Below are positions 54,801 to 64,000 of a DNA stretch of 64,000 nucleotides, one piece after another. Made by a program: the position numbers and the translations under genes. The stretch covers positions 89,760,314-89,824,313 of the forward strand of contig CM019827.1 of NCBI GenBank assembly GCA_009763385.1, written 5' to 3'. The notes beneath the pieces are model-generated. The model saw only the letters and a list, made by a program, of their open reading frames with translations, searched no databases and was not told where the DNA came from. Within the stretch, counting starts at the first letter, position 1, and each line of letters opens with the position of its first letter. The DNA comes from Coix lacryma-jobi var. lacryma-jobi. Its lineage: Eukaryota > Streptophyta > Magnoliopsida > Poales > Poaceae.

Positions 54801-55192
54801 CCGACAAGTTCTTCGAAAGCCAGAAGCAGAAGAAAAACCGTTGCCCTATGTTGACCATCAAGCAGTCTCCGCAATCAATTCGCAAGCAATAGCGGATTTC
54901 ATAGCAGATTGGACTCGGTGGCTTCGACAACAACTCTTGAATTCGAATAGCCCGTATGGACTGTAAATTGTGATGGCGCTTGGGGAATGGCGGGAGCCGG
55001 AATATCGGAGATCCTAACCCCGCCAAGAGCCCCTTACAACTAACAATACTGCCGAATATGAAGCCTTCCTGCTGGGCTTACGAAAGCTCCGAGCAATCGG
55101 AGCAAGAAGATGCATAGTCAAGTCAGATTCCCAGGTGTCGTCGGCCATGCCGAAAAGGACCATCACGGCAAGGAATCAGAGCTAGCCAAGTA
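54800..55192 (+). pseudogene. RNase H remnants of Tat-lineage element
   Basis: The deletion joins RT to SAINSQAIADFIADW (54860 on), the linker typical between the two RNase H domains of Tat elements. NCDGAWGMAGAG, ISEILTPPRAPY, TNNTAEYEAFLLGLRKLRAIGARRCIVKSDSQ then follow (about 54967-55135): the archaeal-type second RNase H, with Asp (CDGA), Glu (AEYEA) and Asp (KSDSQ) visible. Frames change at least twice. Confidence 0.78.
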
Positions 55193-56626
55193 TTGGTAGC
55201 AATCAGAAGAATGGAGAAGAAATATTTCACATGCTTCACTTTACGCCACATTCCAAGAGCCGAAAAACAGAAGCGGACGAATTGGCCAAAGCCGTGGCAC
55301 AAAATCTGCTTTTACCACCAGATGTGTTCTACCAAGTCCTTTCGGCCAAAGCTGTTGAAAGAAGAGGAAGATCACCCAAGTCGGTACACGCTATCGCCAG
55401 TGACGACTGGAGGGTCGCAGATATTCGCCTACTTGGCTTGGAACATACGAGTCGGAGTCCAGAAAGGACGCCGAAAGGATGGCAGCCAGAGTGAAAGGTT
55501 ACTCAATCATCGGGGAGCAGCTATTCAAAAATGGGATAGTAGCCCCCTCTTGAAAAGCATAAGCAGGCATGAGGGCATTCAGTTGCTCGAAGAAATGCAC
55601 CCCGGAATGTGCGAGGCACACAGGGGGCCTCACGAGATAGCACACAGAGCAATGAGGCAAGGATTCTATTGGCCTTCCGCCGCATCAGACGCAAGAGAGC
55701 TGGTCAAACGTTGCAAAGGCTGCCAGATGTTCGCCAAAAACCAAAAAGCCCCAGCAAACGAAACCACGCCGATAGTTCCAACCTGGCCATTGCAGAGATG
55801 GGGCATCGACATAGTCGGACCGCTACCAGCAGCTCCGGGCAACCTTCGTTTTGCAGCGGTCGCCCTCGAGTATTTCACCAAGTGGATAGATGCGAAAGCC
55901 CTCGCAAGCATAACTTCCACCTCATTAACCAAGTTCGTCTGGTAGTGGATAATTTGTCGTTTCGGCGTCCCTTCCTTCATCACTTGCGACAACGGAAAGC
56001 AATTTGATTGCGCCGAATTCAGGAGTTTCTGCGACGAACTCAACGTCCAGCTCAATTTCGCTTCAGTAAACTACCCACAAGCAAACGGGGCTGTCGAGAG
56101 AGCGAACGGATTAATCTTTTTGACAATATCAAAAACCTTGTACGATTCGCCGAAAGGCAAATGGGCCAACACCCTAACGACAGCGGTATCGGGGCACAAT
56201 ATCTCACGTTCCAGAGCTACCGGCTTCACTCCATTCCGTTTGCTTTACGGCGAAGAAGCAATCACTCTGGAAGAGGTAAAATTGGGCTCCTTCCGGACCG
56301 AAATGGCTCCAGGGACTCAGGAGCAAAGGCACCTCGAGCTCAACACCATCGAGGAGGTAAGGCTACAAGCAGTAGACAATCTCGAAAAGTATCATGCGGG
56401 AACAAAGCACCACAGAGACAAAACCATAGTCAGGAAGGACATCAATCCTGGTGACATGGTCACCATTCGGCAGCCGGACAAGCAAGGTAAGCTGCAGACG
56501 CAATGGCAGGGCCCTTTCATCGTGGCAAGTATGGCGGCACCAGGTGTATTCCGGCTGCTGAACGACAAGGGCGAAGAATCAGCCCACACATGGAACGCAA
56601 GCAACTTGCACCGTTTTTACCCATAG
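55193..56626 (+). pseudogene. Integrase of Tat-lineage element, one in-frame stop
   Basis: The best-preserved coding part of the element. The zinc domain has H...H (EEMHPGMCEAHRGPHEIAHR) and C..C (LVKRCKGCQMF). In the core, the first Asp is in WGIDIVGPLPA. A TAG at 55943-55945 interrupts; in the same frame the second Asp is in FITCDNGKQFD and Glu in NYPQANGAVERANG. The C-terminal part has RLLYGEEAITLEEVKLGSF, INPGDMVTIRQPDKQGKL, WQGPFIVASM and ends ...NLHRFYP with TAG at 56624-56626. Apart from the one stop all catalytic residues are in frame. It would insert element cDNA into the genome. Confidence 0.88.
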
Positions 56627-56940
56627 TCTGCCTTCTCAAACTTTGTCATAAGTTTTTTCCTTGTTTTTCATTTTCACCTTTTTTTGTAATCAAGATCGAC
56701 TGCACTCTTTTTCATCGCCGGGGAAACCCCTCATCGGGGTGCGAGGTTTTTTAACGAGGCAGCCGAATGTAACCGCTACATTATGAAAGCATTCGTAATT
56801 CCCCAAAAATATTATGCGGCACACAAAAGAGCGAAATCAACCGAATATAAGGTTGAGACATTCGTCATTCTGATATGATGAATGAGAATGTCGGTTGGGT
56901 GGGCGAAATAGATCCTCCACATCGAGCGACAATCTCAAAA

Positions 56941-57540
56941 GCCTGCGGGCAGTACAAAACCGACCCTCTGACAGAACGAGAGAGGGCGGAACGAAAGCCT
57001 GCGGGCAGTACAAAACTGACCCTCCGACAAAAGGAGAGAGCGGAACGAAAGCCTGCGGGCAGTACAAAAACCGACCCTCCGACAAAACGAGAGGGCGGAA
57101 CGAAAGCCTGCGGGCTGTACAAAACCAATCCTCCGACAAAACGAGAGGGCGGAACGAAAGCCTGCGGGCAGTACAAAACCGACCCTCCGACACAACGAGA
57201 GGGCGAAACGAAAGCCTGCGGGCAGTACAAAACTGACCCTCCGACAAAAAGAGAGGGCAGAACGAAAGCCTGCGGGCAGTACAAAACTGACCCTCTGACA
57301 CAACGAGAGGGCGGAACGAAAGCCTGTGGGCAGTACAAAACCGACCCTCCGACAAAACGAGAGGGCGGAATGAAAGTCTGCGGGCAGTAAAAACCGACCC
57401 TCTGACAAAACGAGAGGGCAGAACGAAAGCCTGCGGGCAGTACAAAACTGACCCTCCGACAAAACGTGCGGGCGGAACAGAAGCCCGCGGGAAAAGCAAG
57501 ACCGACCCTCAAGCAAAACGAGGGCACAGCGAAAGCCAGT
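56941..57540. repeat. 54-bp minisatellite, about ten units
   Basis: Units start GCCTGCGGGCAGTACAAAAC and contain CGACCCTCCGACAAAACGAG and AGGGCGGAACGAAA. Period is mainly 54 bp (start sites 56941, 56998, 57051, 57106, 57160, 57214, 57268, 57322, 57376, 57429). The last copies are degenerate. Confidence 0.95.
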
Positions 57541-58109
57541 CAACGCCGCAAAACCGCCCCCCTACAATATGAGAGGACGGTAGCAGAGGCCATGTCGAGT
57601 AGCCCTCGTAGGGCGATAGGAAGAACTTCAATCGCTTCAAAAACATAAAAGCCATCTTTACTTTTCACCTACCAAAAGCTCACGAGTACATCCAAGAGAA
57701 TAAATGCAGTCCTCCCACAACAGAGGCAAGGCAATATAATAGGCACCAAGATGCAAGCCTCCCAACCATCCAAAACTACCGAAACTTTTCAAATGTCAGT
57801 CCCGAAAAGCACGCACAAAAGCAAAGTGTGAATAGGAAGCATCAGGAACCGCCATTTCGCTTTTGATTGTGTCATCGGCATCGCGCTCAAACAGCGTCAC
57901 CAATCCAGTAACTTTAGGCGAAAGCGTTATCAAGTAGCACTCCCATCTCAAACCGCAGCTAGAAGACGAGCAAAAGCAAGCACACTGCTAGATGACAACG
58001 AGAGCAATATCGCGGCATGACCAGTCGCAACCTTTCCATTCAAAATGGTAAAGCCACTTTCTTTAAACAGTTTTCAAGCGCAGCAAACCGATAGCAAAGG
58101 TTCCTGTAA

Positions 58110-60060
58110 CCTATCGGCCGAGGGGCTCGTAACGAATGTCGCCGCCCCTCGTCTATGTGTGTGGGGGCAGGCGCGTCTTTACTACCGGCCGAGGGCCTCG
58201 CAACGAAAGCACCCTCGCGCGAATGCTACTGCCCCTCGCCTAAGTGAGTGGGGCGGGCGCGTCTTTACTACTTACGGCCGAGGTGCTCGTAACGAAAGCA
58301 CCGTCGCCCGAATGCTACCGCCCCTCACATAAGTGAGTGGTGGCGAGCGCGTCTTTACTACCGGCTGAGGGGCTCGCAACAAAAGCACCCTCGCGCGAAT
58401 TCTACCGCCCCTCGCCTAAGTGAGTGGGGGCGGGCGCGTCTTTACTACCGGCCGAGGGGCTCGCAACGAAAGCACCCTCGCGCGAATGCTACCACCCCTC
58501 GTCTATGTGAGTGGGGGGCGGGCGCGTCTTTACTATCGGCTGAGGGGCTCGCAACGAAAGCACCCTCGCGTGAATTCTACTGCCCCTCGCCTAAGTGAGT
58601 GGGGGCGGGTGCGTCTTTACTACCGGCCGAGGGGCTCGCAATGAAAGCACCCTCGCGCGAATGCTACCGCGCCTCGTGTAAGTGAGTGGGGGCGGATGCG
58701 TCTTTACTACCGGCCGAGGGGCTCACAACGAAAGCACCCTCGCGCGAATGCTACCGCCCCTCGCCTAAGTGAGTGGGGGCGGGCGCGTCTTTACTACCGG
58801 CCGAGGGGCTCGCAACGAAAGCACCCTCGCGCGAATGAATGCTACCCCCCTCGCCTAAGTGAGGGGGCGGGCGCGTCTTTACTACCAGCCGAGGGGCTCG
58901 CAATGAAAGCACCCTCGCGCGAATGCTACCGCCCCTCGCTTAAGTGAGTGGGGACGGGCGCGTCTTTACTACCGGCCGAGGGCCTCGCAGCGAAAGCATC
59001 CTCGCGCGAGTGCTACCGCCCTCGTCTAAGTATGTGGGGGGGGGCGGGCGCATCTTTACTATCAGCCGAGGGGCCCGCAACGGAGGTGCCCTCGCGCGAA
59101 TGCTACCGCCACCACTCTAAGTGGTGGGGGCGGGCGCGTCTTTACTACCCGCCAAGGGGTTCGCAACGATAGCACCTTCGCGCGAATGCTACCACCCCTC
59201 GTCTAAGTGAGTGGGGGCGGCGCGTTTTTACTACGGCCACCGGCGAGGGGCTCGCAACGAAAGCACCCTCGCGCGAATGCTATCGGCCCTCGTCTAAGTG
59301 AGTGGGGGCGGGAGCGTCTTTACTACCGGCCGAGGGGCTCGCAACGAAAGCACCGTCGCGTGAATGCTACCGCCCCTCGTCTAAGAGTGGGGGCGGGCGC
59401 GTTTTTACTACCGGTCGAGGGGCTCGCAACGAAAGCACCCTCGAGCGAATGCTACCGCTCCTCGTCTAAGTGAGTGGGGGCGGGCGCGTCTTTTCTACCG
59501 GCCGAGGGGCTCGCAACGAAAGCACCTTCGCGCGAATGCTACCGCCCCTCGTCTAAGTGAGTGGGGGCGGGCGCGTTTTTACTACCGGTCGAGGGGCTCG
59601 CAACGAAAGCACCCTCGCGCGAATGCTACCGACCCTCGTCTAAGTGCGTGGGGGCAGGCGCGTCTCTACTACCGGCCGAGGGGCTCGCAACGAAAGCACC
59701 CTCGCGTGAATGTTACCGCCCCACGTCTAAGAGTGGGGGTGGGCGCGTCTTTACCACCGGCCGAGGGGCTCACAACGAAAGCACCTTCTCGCGAATGCTA
59801 CCCCCCTCGTCTAAGTGAGTGGGGGCGGGTGCGTTTTTACTACACGGCCGAGGGGCTCGCAACGAAAGCGCTCTCGCACGAACGTTACCTCCCTCATCAT
59901 CTAAGAATGTGGGGGCGGGTGCGTCTTCGCTCTTGGCCGAGGACCTCGCAGTCGTAATATCCTTCGCGCGAAAGCTACCGCAACCGAAAGAACCTTTGCG
60001 CGAATTCTACCGTCCCTCGCCTAAGTGTGTGAGGTTGGGCCCGTTTTCGCTATAGGATGA
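58110..60060. repeat. 87-bp minisatellite, about 22 units
   Basis: Units contain CTAAGTGAGTGGGGGCGGGC, GCGTCTTTACTACCGGCCGA, GGGGCTCGCAACGAAAGCAC and CCTCGCGCGAATGCTACCGC. Modal period is about 87 bp with local variants of a few bases. The array decays toward 59900-60060. Confidence 0.95.
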
Positions 60061-60188
60061 GGAGCACGATCTCGAAAGCTATCGCGCGAAATACAATCCC
60101 AAACGGCCACACGAGCGGAGGCAAGAGCTTTCGGCCAACCATGGGTGTCCATCACCCTTGAACCAGATGAACGAAAGAACAAGGTTCG

Positions 60189-61504
60189 TGTTGACGCTGG
60201 TTATCTATCCAAATTAAAGGATAATATATATGAAAAGGGCAAGAATTTGATCACCAACAAAGGTTTAGGGTTTCAACTGACAATATTCCACGAGTTTTGG
60301 TGAGTTATCATTCTGCAGGGACAAAACCAGGAAATCGGAACAGATAGCTTCCCATAGAAGGAAACCGTCGGAAGATAACGCAACCGCCACGTCGGGATAC
60401 TTCTAGAAGACTCCAGAGAACATATAGAGACACCACGAGAAAGGGCACCGCGGTCCCCTCCAGGTGGGACCGACCGGTCCCTGGACCCCGGTCGGTCCCC
60501 CCTTGGGCCCGCTGGTCTCCTTCTTCTGCAAGCTTCCTCCACCGACCTCTAGGATGCATCTTAGCCGTACCTTAAGTCGGTTTGATCCAACGGCCGCGGT
60601 TGATCCCTCAGGGCTATATAAGCAGCCCCAGAGCCCCCTCTCCAGGCATCTCCATCTTCATTATTCATCTCCACATCAGAAACTAGGGTGTCAATTAGAA
60701 GTAGAGGTCCCTCTAGATGAATCTCTTCTAGTTCATCTAGAATTAGATCTAGTTCATCTAGTTGTAATCAAGAGCCAGCTATCAAGTAGAAGACTAGTTA
60801 TCCCTCTAGTTTAGGTTTAGAACCTAGTCTTATATTAGAACTAGAAGACAGAGAGAGAGAGAGGAAGAGATCAAGAAGGAGCTCCGGCCTGTCGGATCCA
60901 CTTCTTCATCTTGTACCTGTGGATTCAAGTTCATCATCAACTTCAGCGATTGTTTCGGTAATCAACGTCTATCTTTAAGTTTGAGCTATTGTTCTTATTA
61001 TTCTTAAGGTTGTGACTCTCTTTTGAGTACTTTAATTCTAGTCATTCTAGAGTTAGAGTTGTGGGATAGTGTAAGCGTGGTGCTTAGACTTGATAGCTCA
61101 TAAATGCCTCCTATAACGCGGGTAGTAGTGGTTGTTCGCAAGGGTGACTCTTATAGCCTTGTTGATTCTTCTATAGTCCACTTACCCGTGTGTAGGCTCG
61201 GTAGGATTATACATTTGCATAAAAAAGACTCATACTCTGTTTGTGACCTTTTATGGCAACTTTCCCACTAAGAATAATATAAACATATCACTCTTAAATT
61301 GGAATTAGACAACCTTAGTGATCCCTCTATACTTCTAGATTCTCCGTCCTTGTTACCGCTACTCAGGGGTTAGACTTGAGACTTAACACTATCCGTTCCT
61401 TTGGGTTCGATATTAAAACTGGGTTACTCTGGTGAAGTGCTACATCGGTAGATGTTATCTGTGCGCTTGCGGATAAGTAGAGTGTGCGTTAATTTATACC
61501 AACA
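60189..61504 (+). mobile_element. 5' LTR of a gypsy element with tRNA-Asp PBS
   Basis: 1316 bp, TGTTGACGCTGG...TTATACCAACA, followed by AGCATTTC and a PBS. The block ATCACCAACAAAGGTTTAGGG is shared with the old remnant at 12730. The U3 contains GGTGGGACCGACCGGTCCC..GGTCGGTCCC (60462-60500) and a TATA box at 60615. No polypurine tract precedes it, so it is a 5' LTR inserted into the Tat 3' region. Confidence 0.88.
60615..60622 (+). promoter_or_regulatory. TATA box of LTR
   Basis: GGGCTATATAAGCAGCC within the LTR, about 115 bp downstream of the GGTCGGTCC motifs. Confidence 0.8.
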
Positions 61505-61512
61505 AGCATTTC

Positions 61513-61530
61513 TGGCGCCGTTGCCAGGGA
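61513..61530 (+). promoter_or_regulatory. Primer-binding site, tRNA-Asp
   Basis: TGGCGCCGTTGCCAGGGA, one difference from the complement of plant tRNA-Asp(GUC), eight bases after the LTR end. Confidence 0.88.
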
Positions 61531-64000
61531 ACGGTAGATCATCTTAAGTCTTAGTTTAACCTTGTAATCATACTTTTATCTTTTTCCTTTTTGTCCCAGT
61601 CTTTTCATTATTTTTGTTTTCATTCTTATGGATGTTTTTTTGAATTCCACTCTTATCTATCACTACTCCATGAGCAAGCCATAACCAGTAGAATCCTTAC
61701 ACCCCATCATATACCTGGTTATGAGCTATGCCTACCTTTCTGCTGCACTGTCCTTGTAATGAGCATAGAAATATAATTATGAAAATATTCCTTCGGGTAT
61801 TTGTCACTAACCTTTTAGGTCTGGAGCAAAAAAGAACGAAGGAACAACAAACACAAGGTATGTCCCACCAATCATCATGCAACATTGAATTACATTCATC
61901 CAATCTTGATTTGTGCAAAATCCAAGCTTGGGGAATAGATTTTCTAAGAATATTTCTTGCCATGTGGCTATGTTGGTTGTCCCTACTTTTAAGATATGCT
62001 CATCATGCTCTTTCATCTGAGTAAATCTTTATAATGCCTTCATGTTACCTTTATTTGCTATAGTATATGTTTAGGTTTGAAGTACTTTCATACATCTCTT
62101 AAATGAAGCATGGTGCCTAGTTTAGGAGTGGGTGATCTTGCTTTCAAAGGCCTTTTAATTTAAGCATGCTTAGGTTAGAATGCCCTCTAAATCAAATTAG
62201 ACGTGGTGTCTAGGTTGGTTTCTGAGCCGACAGTATGCTATAGTGGATGTTGGATATTTTGTTGGACTAACCCCTGCAGGGAAACTTTCAATATCAATTT
62301 GGGAAAGTCCAGAGATGAACTCACGCTGGAGATGAAGAGACACATGAACTTCAACAACTTTGCACAATGAAGACTCAGCTCATTCATCATGGATGAAAGA
62401 ACTGTGAGTATCAAAGTTTATTTATTTTGTCTTCTACTGCAAGTTATCTTTTGTCTTGAATCATGTTAAAGTGCAGCCAACACATAATAGTCTATGCTAA
62501 AACAATCCTCAAAACATCTTTTTATTAGCATAGATGCAAAATACATAAGTTATGGATAACAACCCATGCTTAAAATTCTTGCAATCCTTCGGGTATATGT
62601 CCACTAACATTATGCAGGAGAGAAATTTTGCTCATCCATGGTTTGGTGTGAACATTGAAGATCCAAAACTCAAACCATAGACACACAACCTACTCTCAGA
62701 TCACAAAGGTGCTAGCCTAGCTTTGAGTCTTGCTTGGGCGCTGATGACAAACAGGATGCAACTTACCTCGTATGAGACAACCTATGCCTGCAACCATCAT
62801 TGCCTAAGACATCAAGACAAGAAGTGGGAAGTTATCCTCTTTTCTAATCAAGAGCTAGCTTGGGAGACAAGATGGTACCACTACAACAATAGCAAGATCT
62901 ACAAGTCAAACACATGAACATGCTGTTGGGAGTCCATCTACATCACAAGCCAGCCTGGGAGAGACAATTCCGTTGTCTAGATGTGTTTGACAATCAAATG
63001 GAGGAAGGAGAAACCCAACTTCAAACATATTGATCTCCTACCTATCACTTTGATCAGTACAAACCACTAGATGTTGTCCCAGTCAAGAAGAAGAATATGA
63101 TCCACCACTCGTTCTTGGAAGATTGTTCTTAAACACCATCAATGTTATCATCTTTATCGGACCTGGAGAAGTCAACTTTTGGATCTTTCGCTACACCTTC
63201 AACATCTACATCACTTATGAGCAGCCAAAGAGAACCAAGAGAAGACGTCGAAGGGAGAACCAACTGCCAAGAATTGAGGAGGGCATCATGAAGGATGAAG
63301 CCACTGCACCACATGAGTTAGAAGATGGAGAGATAATACCTGAGCCAGTAAATCAAGAAGAACAGCCGATAAGATCTCCATCATCTAGACACTGTTGAGA
63401 GGACAAGTCTCAGTTGTGACATTACAAGACAAAACTCTCTCATGGAGGCACTCGAGTAGCAGCTCTAAATTCAAGTCTCTTGCCAACCCAATGATTAAAG
63501 GAAAACAAGAAAGGTTGACAAGAGAAGAATACGGAACTGTCCCTACATCCTCATAGTACAAGAAAGAGAGAGGATCCTAGTCAGCATACTCGAGGAACAA
63601 TGCGCCTTCACTGATAAGTCGACACAAGAGAAGGAAGGTCGATACCTCTAAAGATGATTCCACTGTGATCTTCCTCCTCTCAAGCATACTGTGAGACAAA
63701 CAAGAGAAGACAAGCCAGCTAGACAAGAGAAGCTTCCACAAGGTGGTTCGACACATCACTCTTCAATGACAAAGTAACATTTCAAGGTAAGTAACCATCA
63801 CATTAAAAGCTTCTTCTTGATTCTAGTAAGAACATAGATAAAGAACAAAACATGTTTATGTTGCACCTCACTTGATCCAACCTAATCAACTCAACATGTT
63901 TAGTCCTTTGATCTTTGTTCCTACCTTTACTCTCTTGAATCTCACTGTCTTAACTACATTAGCTAAAATGTTGTGCATCTAACCTTTAGAAGATGATATA
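61531..64000 (+). mobile_element. Leader of gypsy element, no recognised gag
   Basis: AT-rich start, then a moderately coding-like part (62600-63560) in several frames, with LAWALMTNRMQLTSYETTYAC, a Lys/Arg-rich piece (PKRTKRRRRRENQLP, about 63225-63270) and acidic HELEDGEIIPEPV. No capsid motif, zinc knuckle or pol motif was recognised. The phrase CCTTCGGGTAT.TGTC.ACTAAC occurs twice (61790 and 62587). It may be a long leader with an unknown first frame, or a non-autonomous element; the rest lies beyond the window. Confidence 0.5.

Larger units (their letters stand above)
42232..60188 (+). mobile_element. Tat-lineage Ty3/gypsy element, split and truncated
   Basis: Plus-strand gag (42232-43791), interrupted by a complete copia element (43792-53573, TSD CTCCC), then protease and RT pieces, a second (archaeal-type) RNase H, integrase, and a 3.5-kb non-coding 3' region with minisatellites. 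A second RNase H and a repeat-rich 3' region are known features of the Tat lineage (RIRE2/Grande/Cinful relatives). Its 5' LTR, PBS and gag start were removed at the copia junction at 42231. Its 3' LTR is not visible because another element starts at 60189. Confidence 0.85.
56627..60188 (+). mobile_element. Repeat-rich 3' region of Tat-lineage element
   Basis: Non-coding sequence after integrase with two minisatellites (56941-57540 and 58110-60060) and two unique stretches (56627-56940; 57545-58100). Long frames on both strands inside the arrays arise because both periods are multiples of three. Tandem repeats in this position are a known trait of Tat elements. No 3' LTR is seen before the next element starts at 60189. 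Confidence 0.75.

Noticed and set aside
56837..57543. Three overlapping frames of 200-220 codons (minus) and one of 171 (plus)
   Set aside because: The 54-bp period is a multiple of three, so any frame without a stop in one unit stays open. No domain; same array on both strands.
58045..60055. Series of 70-95 codon plus-strand frames
   Set aside because: By-product of the 87-bp minisatellite, also a multiple of three.

Overview
This window looks like intergenic, repeat-dominated nuclear DNA of a grass, most likely a panicoid (sorghum/sugarcane/maize relatives). The clues are CACTA transposons with TTTGCCGAGTGCC-type subterminal repeats, a Stowaway MITE, Maximus/SIRE-like copia LTRs, Athila-, Tekay- and Tat-type Ty3/gypsy elements, and one CC-type (ROXY) glutaredoxin gene. 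No bacterial, organellar or rRNA features were seen. All element and lineage names come from motifs and residue patterns read by eye, not from a database search.

Layout. 1-1253: terminal part of a gypsy-type LTR running off the left edge. 1254-5619: copia (Maximus/SIRE-like) remnant made of a truncated, internally duplicated LTR, a very short internal remnant with a polypurine tract, and a complete 1.86-kb LTR. 5620-8458: the only gene-like island, with a minus-strand CC-type glutaredoxin (one missing base), a Stowaway MITE, one end of a CACTA element carrying a tRNA-like sequence, and a perfect spacer-free 204-bp palindrome. 8459-11901: complete CACTA element (TSD ACG) with a decayed Transposase_24-type gene. 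12497-15488: second complete CACTA element (TSD AAT) holding an old LTR+PBS remnant and a nested CACTA-type MITE.

15746-36330: a minus-strand Tekay/Del-like chromovirus. Its long 3' LTR is split by a 10.7-kb Athila-like element (16742-27448, TSD CTGCC, both LTRs present). The chromovirus internal region (chromodomain, integrase, RNase H, RT, protease, gag on the minus strand) follows at 30712-36330, and its 5' LTR is missing. 36331-40153: 3' internal part and LTR of an Athila-like relative, oddly followed by a PBS. 40214-42231: 5' LTR, PBS and first gag codons of a minus-strand copia of the same family as at 3759. 42232-60188: plus-strand Tat-lineage gypsy, split by a complete minus-strand copia (43792-53573, TSD CTCCC) that has gag but no recognisable pol. 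The Tat element ends in a long 3' region with 54-bp and 87-bp minisatellites. 60189-64000: 5' LTR, tRNA-Asp PBS and leader of another gypsy element running off the right edge.

Almost nothing here works as a pathway; the biology is nested insertion. Four insertions can be closed exactly by their target-site duplications. The two copia LTRs (43792 and 51093) differ in the inspected stretches mainly by one- or two-base gains and losses, so some frameshifts, including the one in the glutaredoxin, may be consensus errors rather than mutations. Several unrelated LTR families here carry short GC-rich self-complementary repeats, in several of them just upstream of the TATA box.
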